NCBI GenBank assembly: GCA_965218055.1
Contig: CBDCKA010000002.1
Coordinates: 1,488,001 to 1,552,000 of the forward strand
DNA: 64,000 nucleotides
Source of the DNA: CBDBKE01 sp965218055
GTDB lineage: Bacteria; Acidobacteriota; Terriglobia; JAJPHL01; JAPKYU01
Reading direction: 5' to 3'
Within the stretch, counting starts at the first letter, position 1, and the number at the start of each line of letters is the position of its first letter. A model generated the notes under the pieces. It was not told the DNA's origin. It made no database searches and saw only the letters and a list, made by a program, of their open reading frames with translations. Of the stretch, positions 45,114-53,509 are shown piece by piece. The translations under genes and the position numbers were made by a program.

Positions 45114-45407
45114 TCACTCGCCGTTCGGGCCCAAAGAAGTGCCACCAACGGCATCCCCGGCCAGGTGGCGGCGGAGCGGTTCAGGCGCGTCGAAGCTTTG
45201 GAAACATCCGGACTCAATGTCGGCGATGCCGGTCTTGGCGGCCTCCCGTAGCGCCTTCAGGTGGGCCTCGTTCTCCAGCTCTTGCCGCTCGATCAGCCGG
45301 ATTACCTCGCGCAGCACCTCAACGGGCGTTCTGATAGCGGCGGAGCAACCCAGCCGCTTGATGAACTCCGTTTGTTGATCCGTTAGAACCACGTTGCGTG
45401 TCGGCAT
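45114..45407 (-). CDS. parD: ParD-like antitoxin without partner, locally frameshifted
   Basis: The start MPTRNVVLTDQQTEFIKRL at 45407 and the segment EVLREVIRLIERQELENEAH to GIADIESGCFQSFD match CC2985-type ParD antitoxins. Between them the expected GRYQNA appears one base out of frame (the plus-one frame reads RRYQNAR), so two compensating indels have scrambled about ten residues of the first helix. No ParE toxin follows. Probably a decaying orphan. Confidence 0.6.
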   Translation of the reverse strand: MPTRNVVLTDQQTEFIKRLGCSAAIRTPVEVLREVIRLIERQELENEAHLKALREAAKTGIADIESGCFQSFDAPEPLRRHLAGDAVGGTSLGPNGE

Positions 45408-45591
45408 GATCAATGACCCGCAGCTAAAACTAATGTTAGCATAATGTGCCGATGGTTGTCGGTGGAGCCAAATTCTCAGCCAAGCAAGCGACACGCATTC
45501 ATCAATCGGAGCAGGACAATCTCGGGATGGGACGCGAGGTTGAAATCACTCCACTGGTTTGGAGACAGAGGCCGAGGCTAAGGGGAACGCC

Positions 45592-45742
45592 ATGGCGCGA
45601 CCGAAGGATAGCAAAAAACGTGAGGTCGAGAACTACACGCACGCCGGCAAGGAGCGTGTGAACAACCCGCCTGTTGGATTGGTCACGCCGGAGACAGACA
45701 AAGACGCGGACAAGAAGACCTACGCCCACGACCCGCACCTCG
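45592..45742 (+). pseudogene. N-terminal scrap of a site-specific DNA methyltransferase
   Basis: From the ATG at 45592: MARPKDSKKREVENYTHAGK then VNNPPVGLVTPETDKDADKK and YAHDPHLD, the conserved start of Mod-like adenine methylases. It is joined near 45742 to an unrelated LysR tail. Confidence 0.5.
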
Positions 45743-45946
45743 ATGATTGCGCAGGAGCTTGAACAGGGAACCCTGGTGCCGCTTTTCGACCTGTGGGTCG
45801 CCGCGCCCGCCCGGTATCTGCTCGTGACCACGCCGGCTTCCAAACGCAAACCCGAGGTCCAGGAGTTCATCGACTGGATCTTGAGGCAGGCGGGCGATGC
45901 GTCCCGCGCGCACGAGCCTTTGCGTCGCGGAACTGCCTTGCGCTAG
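45743..45946 (+). pseudogene. LysR-type regulator C-terminal scrap
   Basis: The frame reads MIAQELEQGTLVPLFDLWVA, ARYLLVTTPASKRKPEVQEF and IDWILRQAG, the end of a GcvA-like substrate-binding domain. DNA-binding domain absent. Confidence 0.55.
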
Positions 45947-46036
45947 AACGGTGATTCCCTGACCGGCCCTTTTTTTGATCCAACAGGAAGGTGAGTTTTG
46001 CGGCAGAATCTGGAAGCTGGAGGAGGGGATTTTGCC

Positions 46037-46096
46037 GTGAAGAAGAAGCGTTTTACAGTGGAACGGATGGTGGGGATTCTGAAACAGGCAGAAGTA
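46037..46096 (+). pseudogene. IS3-family OrfA N-terminal scrap
   Basis: GTG at 46037 after an AGGAGGGG ribosome site; encodes VKKKRFTVERMVGILKQAEV before joining repeat copy B. Confidence 0.5.
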
Positions 46097-46098
46097 AG

Positions 46099-46236
46099 GG
46101 TACCGGTACCGTATCAAAACCCTATGTTCGGAAGCAAGTGGGGTTGCTGACTGAGCGAAGGCAGGTTCCCCACGTTGCTGATAATACGAGGGAACGGATG
46201 GAAGCAATGTAACTGAAAGAAGGACGTCACCTGCCT
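46099..46236 (+). repeat. Dispersed ~140-bp repeat, copy B
   Basis: Same orientation as copy A (44761-44907); both share CCCTATGTTCGGAAGC and GCAATGTAACTGAAAGAAGG. It abuts an IS3 orfA scrap, so it may be part of an unrecognised element. Confidence 0.7.
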
Positions 46237-46350
46237 GTACTAAAGCAGGGCCTCAAAGATTCAGCCTACGAGTCTTTTAGCCGCCTTCGACCACCTCAGG
46301 GTCTAGTTCGCTTACCAGCCAAATTCCAATACCTGTTCTGAAGCAGGACC

Positions 46351-46854
46351 TTAAAGATGGATCGAGCCGAGCGGCAAAAAAAGCCGCATGGGGTTGTCCC
46401 GCATAGGGGCGAACCCAAACCCCTCGTAGAACTGTTTCGCCGCATTATTTTTGGCGTCTACGATCACGGCGTGGATTGCCATAATGTCACTGGCGCCCAG
46501 GGTTCGCTTGATCGCATCGACGAGAAGCATGCGACCCAAACCGTGCCCCCGTACTGACTGGTCGATAGCCAGTCGACCGATAAGGGCGCAGGGCACAGGA
46601 TGCCGGGGTAGCTTTCGGGACAGCACTTCGGGTAGAGAACTCAGGTCTATAGCCAGGGCGCTCAGCGTGTAGAAGCCCAGGACGGTATCGGTACCCTCGG
46701 CAGTGCAGACAAACACCCTGGCTATACGGCGTCGAACATCCTGGCCAGCCTGCCGCGCAAGGTAGCGGTCCAATTCTGGAAGCCCACAAGAAAAAGCCGC
46801 TCGGTCATGTCTCTTCCCGAGCGGTTCTATAACGAGCGTGTCCAGGCCTGTCAT
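46351..46854 (-). CDS. tacT: TacT-like GNAT acetyltransferase toxin
   Basis: A 167-residue GNAT protein with the toxin-type layout: an N-terminal FSCGLPELDRYLARQAGQD, acetyl-CoA binding QSVRGHGLGRMLL (R-x-x-G-x-G pattern) and KQFYEGFGFAP near the C-terminus. TacT/AtaT-type toxins acetylate charged tRNAs and stop translation. It overlaps the antitoxin by ATGA in the usual antitoxin-first order. Both genes are intact. Confidence 0.85.
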   Translation of the reverse strand: MTGLDTLVIEPLGKRHDRAAFSCGLPELDRYLARQAGQDVRRRIARVFVCTAEGTDTVLGFYTLSALAIDLSSLPEVLSRKLPRHPVPCALIGRLAIDQSVRGHGLGRMLLVDAIKRTLGASDIMAIHAVIVDAKNNAAKQFYEGFGFAPMRDNPMRLFLPLGSIHL

Positions 46855-47138
46855 CGCGAGGCAACGCGTTTTCTATGCTCATCGATGGCCGTGCGGAGTT
46901 TGTCGTTCGGGGCCGGCGGATTGACGATGGCATCAAAGAAGCGCTTGGCATCACGCCGGTCGAGAGCCATCGTTTCGCGCTTCTGGATGGCCTTCTCAGC
47001 ATTTTCCAGGGCGCTGGACACAATGAAGCCGCTGACGGTTTTCCCTTCAAACGAAGCTGCTTGTTCGATCCGCCGCTTCGCCGTTTCGTTGAGCCGTAGA
47101 TTTACCCGCTCGCTCTTGGTCACGCTCGCCTGAGCCAT
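46851..47138 (-). CDS. tacA: TacA-like DUF1778 antitoxin
   Basis: A 95-residue ribbon-helix-helix protein (SERVNLRLNETAKRRIEQAA, KTVSGFIVSSALENAEKAI) followed by the toxin-binding tail (LDRRDAKRFFDAIVNPP). Upstream at 47161-47174 a GTAC...GTAC inverted repeat overlaps a -10-like TACAAT on the minus strand, a likely autoregulatory site. Confidence 0.87.
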   Translation of the reverse strand: MAQASVTKSERVNLRLNETAKRRIEQAASFEGKTVSGFIVSSALENAEKAIQKRETMALDRRDAKRFFDAIVNPPAPNDKLRTAIDEHRKRVASR

Positions 47139-47379
47139 GATCGTGTCCTTCCTTTTTTGAGTACTCCATTGTACGCTATTATGGCGCCTTCCTCAAAGGC
47201 GCTGTATTGCCAGATAATCGCGACCCCGCCGCGTCCCGTGTGGTTCTTTGTCTTGGGGCTTGTTGGAGAATTGCCAGGACTGATTTGGATGAAGTCATGA
47301 ACCGGGCCTCTCAAATAGCTTCGTGATATGTGCAAGCGGTAAGGCGGGGAAAAACTAAAGAACGGACTGGAATCATAGA

Positions 47380-49224
47380 ATGCATATAGAGCTCAAGCAA
47401 CCGTACCTATCGATCAAGAAAATGAATGGATTCGATTTGCCGGATTTCGCGGTTCTGATCGGTCGAAACGGCGTCGGAAAGACCCAATTGCTCGATGCGA
47501 TCATGAAGGGTTCCGCGTCCGTTTCGGACTTGCCGATATCGGAAATAGAGAAATACGACATCAATACGTTTCAGCCAAGAGATTCGGGCCTGTTCGGTTG
47601 GGGGAATTGCGTTTTCGCCGAAAGAACTGCCGAACTATACTTTTCAACGAAATCCGACCCTGCTCTGGCGGACATTGCCGAAAAGATCTTTGCGGACACC
47701 GTAACAAACTTCCAACTCGGGGAAGAATCTGATGAACGCCGCCAATTCGAGGAAGTGCTGCGAAACAACATCAGCCAGATACCGGATTTTAAGTATTTCA
47801 CTGAAATTAATGACAGCGAGGCTCTTTCCGCATACTCCCAGGAAATACAGAGCAAAGTTATCGGTCCTCTAAGGCCAAAGGGAAACCAAAGCAGGAGTTC
47901 GCGGAGCGACGAAAAAGGCACTTGCGGCAATGACTCTGCGATACTATTGAGTCTGGCTATGAAATTGACCGGCAAACTCCCGCATGAACTTCTTCGCGAT
48001 GATGTTCTTCGTGTAGCGCACTACGAGGGCGACACCATCGCGAACCGATTGAACCAAGCCTTTGTCAGGTACAAGGTTGAACAGTACGCGTGGGCCCACA
48101 CGCAAGGCGAGGCGAGGCAGGACAGTATAGAAAGATTGATGTCCGAATATCGTCAGCAAAACTCACCGCCATGGACGCTATTGAGAGAACACCTGGATCG
48201 GATGCGGGAGGCCTCAGATGATCCGGAATTGTTCAATTTCGAATTTTCCGATCCGGAGACGAACGAAATAACCTTTGCCGATCATCAACAATATTCTTTT
48301 GCAGTGACGTTCACGAATCTAGCCACGGGCGAGAGCTATTCAGTCGCAAGCCTCTCATCCGGAGAAAAGATTCTCATGTCCCTGTGTTTGGCTGCCTTCA
48401 ACCAGAAGATGGGGCGGCGCCGACCGAGGCTTGTGCTTCTTGATGAACTGGACGCGGTGCTCCATCCGTCGATGGTGTCCGCCTTGATAGCCGGTCTCAA
48501 GGACCAGTTCGTCAACAACGGGACCCGGGTCCTAATGGCAACGCATTCCGTAACGACGGTTTCGATGCTGGAGGAAAGGGAAATCTTCCGCGTTGCGCGA
48601 AACGGCGGGAAAGTCGATGTTGGGCCTGCGCTCAAGAGTGAAGCAGTGGCCGAACTCTCGGAGGGGCTTGCAACAATCGATACTGGATTGAGAATTGCGA
48701 CATCGGAGGGCGTGGCACCGATCACGATTTTGACAGAAGGCTACAATGCGCTGCATCTGAAGAAATGGGCGAGTTTGTTTTTTCCTAAACAGGTTAACGT
48801 ATTTGATAAACTTCCGGACAGGACAGGAAAAGACCAGTTACTAACATATGGCCAACTGCTCGCCAAAATGAATGCAAGCTCGCATTTCTTGATCGTATGG
48901 GATTGCGATGCTGAAAAGAAGGCGAAAACACTATCCAAGGAGCTTTCAGGTTCCGCGAAGGTAACAGCATTGTCGTTCAGGAAGAGGGAGAATCAAATTG
49001 CTGACGCGGGCATTGAAAACAAATTCGAAGAGGAATTGCTGAGACCATATTCCAAAATATCTCTGGATGGCAGCACAAGAGAAGTAACCGGTTGGTCATT
49101 TGACGACGCCAAAAAGACTGATTTTGCATGGCATGTGTTTTCGAAGGGGACCGTTGATTACTTCGTGCATTTCGATGATCTCCAGACAATCGTCCAGGAA
49201 ATATTGCGGAAAGCAGAATGCTGA
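47380..49224 (+). CDS. AAA ATPase with TOPRIM-like C-terminus (OLD-like defence candidate)
   Basis: A 614-residue protein. Walker A GRNGVGKT at residues 28-35, ABC signature SLSSGEKILM, Walker B RLVLLDELDAVLHPSM and H-loop MATHSVTTVS give a complete SMC/ABC-type ATPase. The C-terminal third has ILTEGYNALHL and HFLIVWDCDAEKK, which fit the E and DxD of a TOPRIM nuclease, though less clearly than in the gene at 20087. It is AT-richer than its surroundings and stands alone. A phage-defence nuclease is inferred. Confidence 0.65.
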   Translation: MHIELKQPYLSIKKMNGFDLPDFAVLIGRNGVGKTQLLDAIMKGSASVSDLPISEIEKYDINTFQPRDSGLFGWGNCVFAERTAELYFSTKSDPALADIAEKIFADTVTNFQLGEESDERRQFEEVLRNNISQIPDFKYFTEINDSEALSAYSQEIQSKVIGPLRPKGNQSRSSRSDEKGTCGNDSAILLSLAMKLTGKLPHELLRDDVLRVAHYEGDTIANRLNQAFVRYKVEQYAWAHTQGEARQDSIERLMSEYRQQNSPPWTLLREHLDRMREASDDPELFNFEFSDPETNEITFADHQQYSFAVTFTNLATGESYSVASLSSGEKILMSLCLAAFNQKMGRRRPRLVLLDELDAVLHPSMVSALIAGLKDQFVNNGTRVLMATHSVTTVSMLEEREIFRVARNGGKVDVGPALKSEAVAELSEGLATIDTGLRIATSEGVAPITILTEGYNALHLKKWASLFFPKQVNVFDKLPDRTGKDQLLTYGQLLAKMNASSHFLIVWDCDAEKKAKTLSKELSGSAKVTALSFRKRENQIADAGIENKFEEELLRPYSKISLDGSTREVTGWSFDDAKKTDFAWHVFSKGTVDYFVHFDDLQTIVQEILRKAEC

Positions 49225-49239
49225 TGATCGCGAATGACC

Positions 49240-49671
49240 ACCCCATGTTTGGCGACGGTGAGTCGTTTGGCCGATCCATCGGCTCGTACCGTTGTGTCCC
49301 TCGCCATTGCCCCAGCAGTCGGCAGGCGTGCCGTTCCGACAGGCCATACTTCCCCCGTTCCCGCTCCACCGCACAACGTCGCCGCTCGGGGCTCAGAAGT
49401 TTCCCTGGGCCACATCCTGCAAGACTTGCTTCTCCAACGACAACTCCGCCACCAGCCGCTTCAACCGCGTATTTTCCTTCTCCAGCTCTTTCGGCCGTTT
49501 CGCCTGATCTAGCTTTAGTCCGCCGTACTCCTTCCGCCAGCGGTAATAGGTCTGGGTGTGTATCTCCGCTTCCTTGCAGGCCTGCGGCGCTGTCTTCCCG
49601 TTCGCCATCTGCACCTCAATCTGCCGTAGAATCGTTACCATCTGCTCTGGTTTGTAATTCCGGGTTGGCAT
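49240..49671 (-). mobile_element. IS3-family fragment: orfA and start of orfB
   Basis: OrfA (49393-49671) is complete: MPTRNYKPEQMVTILRQIEV, QTYYRWRKEYGG and the coiled LEKENTRLKRLVAELSLEKQ. OrfB begins (ERGKYGLSERHACRLLGQWR) but is cut near 49245 by the ATPase gene end. Confidence 0.7.
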
Positions 49672-49898
49672 GATCTGACTTCCTCCTGTCCATTGCGAAT
49701 TGATATGTTGAGCGATTCTACCCGTGACCGCTGCCCCAGTGAGGCGAGTGCACACTGGCGGAGTACCCTCGGTAGCAGCGAAACAATCAGATCAGACAAC
49801 CGCTCCGCGTTGACAAGCTCAAACAGCGAATGGTTTCGTAGGAAGTGCTCGCCTGCCGATGTCCGCCGGTTACACAGGGAGCACCAGTCTTTGGAGAA

Positions 49899-50988
49899 TC
49901 AGGCAGTTATTGGGGTGTGATAGAGGCCTCTGCAGTGGCGTTGCCATCCATAGGAATGGAGCCTGGCGACTGGTCGTGGTATAGGCGTGACTGGATCAGG
50001 CGTTCTCCCCTCCAGTCCAGTGTGCGAGCGATACGCATTGAAATATGTCCTGAAATCGAGCAGCTTGTTCTCCAGGTCCGCCGTCGTCCAGAACAACGTG
50101 CGATCCAAATACTCGCGTCGAATCGTGCCGATCAACCGTTCCACAAAGGGATGGGACAGGGGAACATAGGGGACGGTTTTGATTTCGATTACCTCCAGGA
50201 TCCGCAGATTGGCTTGCCACTGCCCAAACCGATACAGGGGATCATGGTCGGAGCTGAGGCAGTTGGGCATACAGGGTTGCCATCGAATGGCGCGGTTGAA
50301 CATGCGGCAAAGTGCCACGCCATTGACGGTTCCGGCGTGGACGCCGAACCCAATGATCCGGCGGGTGTATTGATCCATGACGACCAAGACCCAGCGGGTC
50401 CGCAACGTGGCCGATTCGCACCGGAACAGATCTATACTCCAGAGGCTGTCCTTCATGTGGCCAATGAAGGTCAGCCAGGATGGACCACCGGAGTCCTTTT
50501 TTCGGCCGATAGTGGCTGGCGAGAATCCTTCGAACAACGTCTTTGTCGATGGGGATGTCGAAAGCCAAGGCAATCTGCTGAGCGATTCGCGGGCAGCCCC
50601 AGGTGGGATTGCGCTGCTTCATCTGGACAACAGCGTCGATGAGTTCTTTGTTGGGTCCGTTTGGTCCGGGCTTACGCCGGTGCTTGGATGAAAAGAGCAG
50701 GCAATATTTTCGGTTCCTCAGAGCCCGGTGGAGGCCCAAAAGAGTCGAAGGCTTCAGCACGATTGCTGAGCGGATCAGGCGGGCGGGGCGGATGAGGAGA
50801 GCACACAGGCCGGCGGCGAGGCGATCTGAAGTGCGTAGATTGGGAGATCGCTGTCGCGAACGATTGAGGATCAGGAGTTGTTGCTTGACAAGAACGGACT
50901 CGGCGATCACAGAGCGAATGCCACCCGGACCCAAGAGCCGGGCAAGAGTAGCCATGACATGGACAACAAGGATAACGAGATTGCGCAT
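49899..50988 (-). pseudogene. Integrase-core transposase, frameshifted at an A6 run
   Basis: Two frames join near 50500. The N-terminal part has LARLLGPGGIRSVIAESVLV, NKELIDAVVQMKQRNPTWGC and IDKDVVRRILASHYRP; the C-terminal part has WSIDLFRCESATLRTRWVLV, FNRAIRW and PLSHPFVERLIGTIRREYLD, giving D, D and E of an rve-type integrase core. The shift coincides with six A on the minus strand, so a homopolymer error or a recent mutation is possible. No terminal repeats recognised. Confidence 0.7.
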
Positions 50989-50997
50989 CTCAGCATC

Positions 50998-51162
50998 TTA
51001 GCAAGAACCGCTAAACCCAGGAATTAGGCCGTAAACTAGCAATTCGCCAGGGACAGCCTCCGTGTCGAACCACAGTGTCAGCTGCCCACGTTTCACCAGA
51101 GCCCGGTTGTACTCCGGCCAGTTGCGAACCTTATACCGGAAGGTGTAGTCGCTTTTGCCCAT
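50998..51162 (-). pseudogene. IS5-type transposase N-terminal scrap
   Basis: From the ATG at 51162: MGKSDYTFRYKVRNWPEYNR, ALVKRGQLTLWFDTEAVPG, then unrelated residues and TAA. This is the N-terminal signature of a common IS5-type transposase group. Confidence 0.6.
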
Positions 51163-51221
51163 CCCCTAGCCTATCAGGAGGGAGAGCGTTGGGGATGGAG
51201 TCAGATTTCTGCAACAACGCC

Positions 51222-51248
51222 CCAGGACGGCCAAAAAGGAAATCCTGG
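51222..51248 (-). repeat. Solo IS1380-type end
   Basis: CCAGGACGGCCAAAAAGGAA and TCCTGG: reverse complement of the end at 57339-57365, with TTAA one base beyond it at 51250-51253. No transposase is attached. Confidence 0.55.
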
Positions 51249-51270
51249 CTTAAGGGAGCAGGCCGCTCTA

Positions 51271-51525
51271 AGCCCGCCGTCGGGGAACGACCCAGTCGAG
51301 ATCGCCAAAGACTTCTTACGAGCCCACGGAGCTATTTCCCCTTTCACCGAAAGCGAAATCGATAACCTGCGGCTGGCCGGCGCGGCGTTGTGGAGCCAAC
51401 GGCTAGAACGGTGCTACGAGCTGGCCCACGTTTATCCCGCTCGGCCCGGTTTCGGGTTGTTTGCAATTCTGTCACGGGAGCGGGAGAATTTGGTCAGCAT
51501 ACTGGTGGTTCCGGTTCAACAGTAA
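51271..51525 (+). pseudogene. Coding-like fragment, no family
   Basis: 85 codons without a start encode PVEIAKDFLRAHGAISPFTE, IDNLRLAGAALWSQRLERCY and PGFGLFAILSRERENLV. Composition is protein-like; identity unknown. Confidence 0.3.
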
Positions 51526-51529
51526 TCTG

Positions 51530-51671
51530 GTCGCTACCCGATATCGACGCAGCCCGATGCGCATTGTGCTCTCTCTCGCGGCAACGGGAGAACGTCAGCC
51601 TGTCCAACGTACACGTCATCAAAGCCATCCTATACGTCGCCGAGCAAGGATGCACGTGGCGGGTTAACTAG
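51530..51671 (+). pseudogene. Second IS5-type transposase N-terminal scrap
   Basis: Encodes LSRQRENVSLSNVHVIKAIL and YVAEQGCTWRV before a TAG, the start of IS427-type orfA. It ends against the BCCT gene. Confidence 0.5.
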
Positions 51672-53218
51672 CCCCTGCCCGCCGTGCTCGTGCGCAGTCC
51701 CTTCCAGGTGCTGTAGCACATGGCGACCAGCACCAGCGCGAAGGGGAGTCCGGCGGCGAGGGTGACCGCCTGCGCGGCCACGAGGCCACCGCCTAGCAGC
51801 AGCGCGATGGCGACGAGCCCCTCGAAGACACACCAGAACACGCGCTGGGCAACCGGCGCGTCCAGCTTGCCGCCGGCAGTGATGGTGTCGATGACAAGCG
51901 ATCCAGAGTCAGAGGAGGTGACAAAGAACACCATAATCAGCACGAGCCCGATGAACGACGTGACGTTCGCAAGCGGCAGCGTCTCCAGCAACGCGAACAG
52001 GGCGATCTCCGGTTGCTGCGCCTGCACCGCCGCGATCACGTCGGGATGACCGCGGTCGACGTACTGCGACACCGCAGTCCCGCCGAAGGCGTTCATCCAG
52101 AGCGCGACAATCAGCGTTGGGATGATCAGCATGCAGGCGATCAACTCGCGCACCGTCCGGCCGCGCGAGACCCGGGCGATGAACAGGCCGACGAAGGGGG
52201 ACCATGAGATCCACCAGGCCCAGAAGAAGATAGTCCAGCCGTGCATGAAGTCGAGGTCCTCGCGGCCCACCCAGTTGCTGAGCGGTCCGATCGTCGCGAG
52301 ATACTGGCCGAGGCTGGTCACGGTGTCGGTGGCGATGTCGCGCGTCGGCCCGACCGTCAGCACAAACGCCAGCAGCAGCAGGGCGAGCAGCAGATTGACC
52401 TCGCTCAGCCGCTTGACCCCCCTCTCCATCCCGCTGACAACCGACGCCAGCGCCATGCCGGTGACGCCGATGATCAGCAGCACCCGGGTGGTGTCGGTCG
52501 CCGGCGTACCCCACAGGTGAGCTAGCCCCGCAGCCAACTGTTGGGCGCCCAGGCCAAGCGACGTGGCCAGCCCGAAGAGCGTGGCGAAGACGGCGAGGAT
52601 GTCGATGCCGTGGCCGAACCGGCCCCACACCGCCTCCCCCATGAGCGGATAGAACGCCGACCGTAACGTCATCGGCAGGCCGAGGTTGTACGACGCGAAG
52701 GCAATCGACAGCGCCACCACCGCGTACATCGCCCACCCATGGATTCCCCAGTGGTAGATGGCGCCGGCCATGCCGAGGCGTGCCGCCGCCGTGTCGTCCG
52801 CCTCGAGACCGAGCGGCAGTTGCAGGAAATGCTCCACCGGCTCCGACACCCCGAAGAACATCAGGCCAATGCCCATCCCGGCGGCGAACAGCATGGCGAA
52901 CCAGGACGATCGGGAGTAGTCCGGCCGGGCATCCGCGCCGCCCAGGCGTACGCGGCCGAGCGGCGTCGCCACCAGCAGCAGGCAGAAGAGCACGAAGAGG
53001 TTGCCCGCGCCCATGAACACCCAGTCGAAGGTCGACATGAGCCACGCGCGCAACGCCCCGAAGGCGACCGCCGCTCCAGCCTGGAATACGAGAACCCCGG
53101 CGACGAACGCGATGATGGTAAGACTGGAGACGACGAAGACCGGATTGTGGATGTCGAGGCCGAGGAACTGGACGTTGTCCTGACCCACCTTGTAATCGAT
53201 CTTCGAGATCTCAGCCAT
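51668..53218 (-). CDS. BCCT-family betaine/choline/carnitine transporter
   Basis: A 516-residue protein with about twelve membrane helices. The family signature lies near residue 315-345 (WTIFFWAWWISWSPFVGLFI then ARVSRGRTVRE), with the substrate Trp cluster in WAWWISW. BCCT carriers import trimethylammonium osmoprotectants with Na+ or H+ or exchange carnitine. The frame is full length. The 290 nt upstream hold only coding-like minus-strand debris (FADLVEQAFDSFTHDSKGRC, DLTYRFGAGNWGRIPGPVAY) that I cannot assign. Substrate cannot be told from sequence alone. Confidence 0.92.
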   Translation of the reverse strand: MAEISKIDYKVGQDNVQFLGLDIHNPVFVVSSLTIIAFVAGVLVFQAGAAVAFGALRAWLMSTFDWVFMGAGNLFVLFCLLLVATPLGRVRLGGADARPDYSRSSWFAMLFAAGMGIGLMFFGVSEPVEHFLQLPLGLEADDTAAARLGMAGAIYHWGIHGWAMYAVVALSIAFASYNLGLPMTLRSAFYPLMGEAVWGRFGHGIDILAVFATLFGLATSLGLGAQQLAAGLAHLWGTPATDTTRVLLIIGVTGMALASVVSGMERGVKRLSEVNLLLALLLLAFVLTVGPTRDIATDTVTSLGQYLATIGPLSNWVGREDLDFMHGWTIFFWAWWISWSPFVGLFIARVSRGRTVRELIACMLIIPTLIVALWMNAFGGTAVSQYVDRGHPDVIAAVQAQQPEIALFALLETLPLANVTSFIGLVLIMVFFVTSSDSGSLVIDTITAGGKLDAPVAQRVFWCVFEGLVAIALLLGGGLVAAQAVTLAAGLPFALVLVAMCYSTWKGLRTSTAGRG

Positions 53219-53509
53219 ATGGTTTCGTCAGCGGTGCTGCAGCACAGCCGGTCTGCCGCCACCACGCGGTAAGCGACGGGCCCCGGGATCCGTCCCCAGT
53301 TCCCGGCGCCGAAACGGTAGGTCAGGTCGATGCAGCGGCCCTTCGAGTCGTGTGTGAAGCTATCGAACGCCTGCTCAACGAGGTCGGCGAACTGCGGTGG
53401 GAGGTGCCCTGTCGGGGCGTGATGGATGGCATCGCCAGGGGTGATTCACATGACGCAGGACGAGGGAAGGCGCTCCGGAGTGGGCGGCGGTCGCCCGCAG
53501 CCGCGCCGC

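Noticed and set aside
44761..46236. Group II intron or retron RNA
   Set aside because: No reverse transcriptase gene and no recognisable domain V; only two non-coding copies are seen.
51909..53045. 378-codon minus-strand frame rich in Arg, Gly and His
   Set aside because: Same strand but another frame of the BCCT transporter, which is full length with the family signature.
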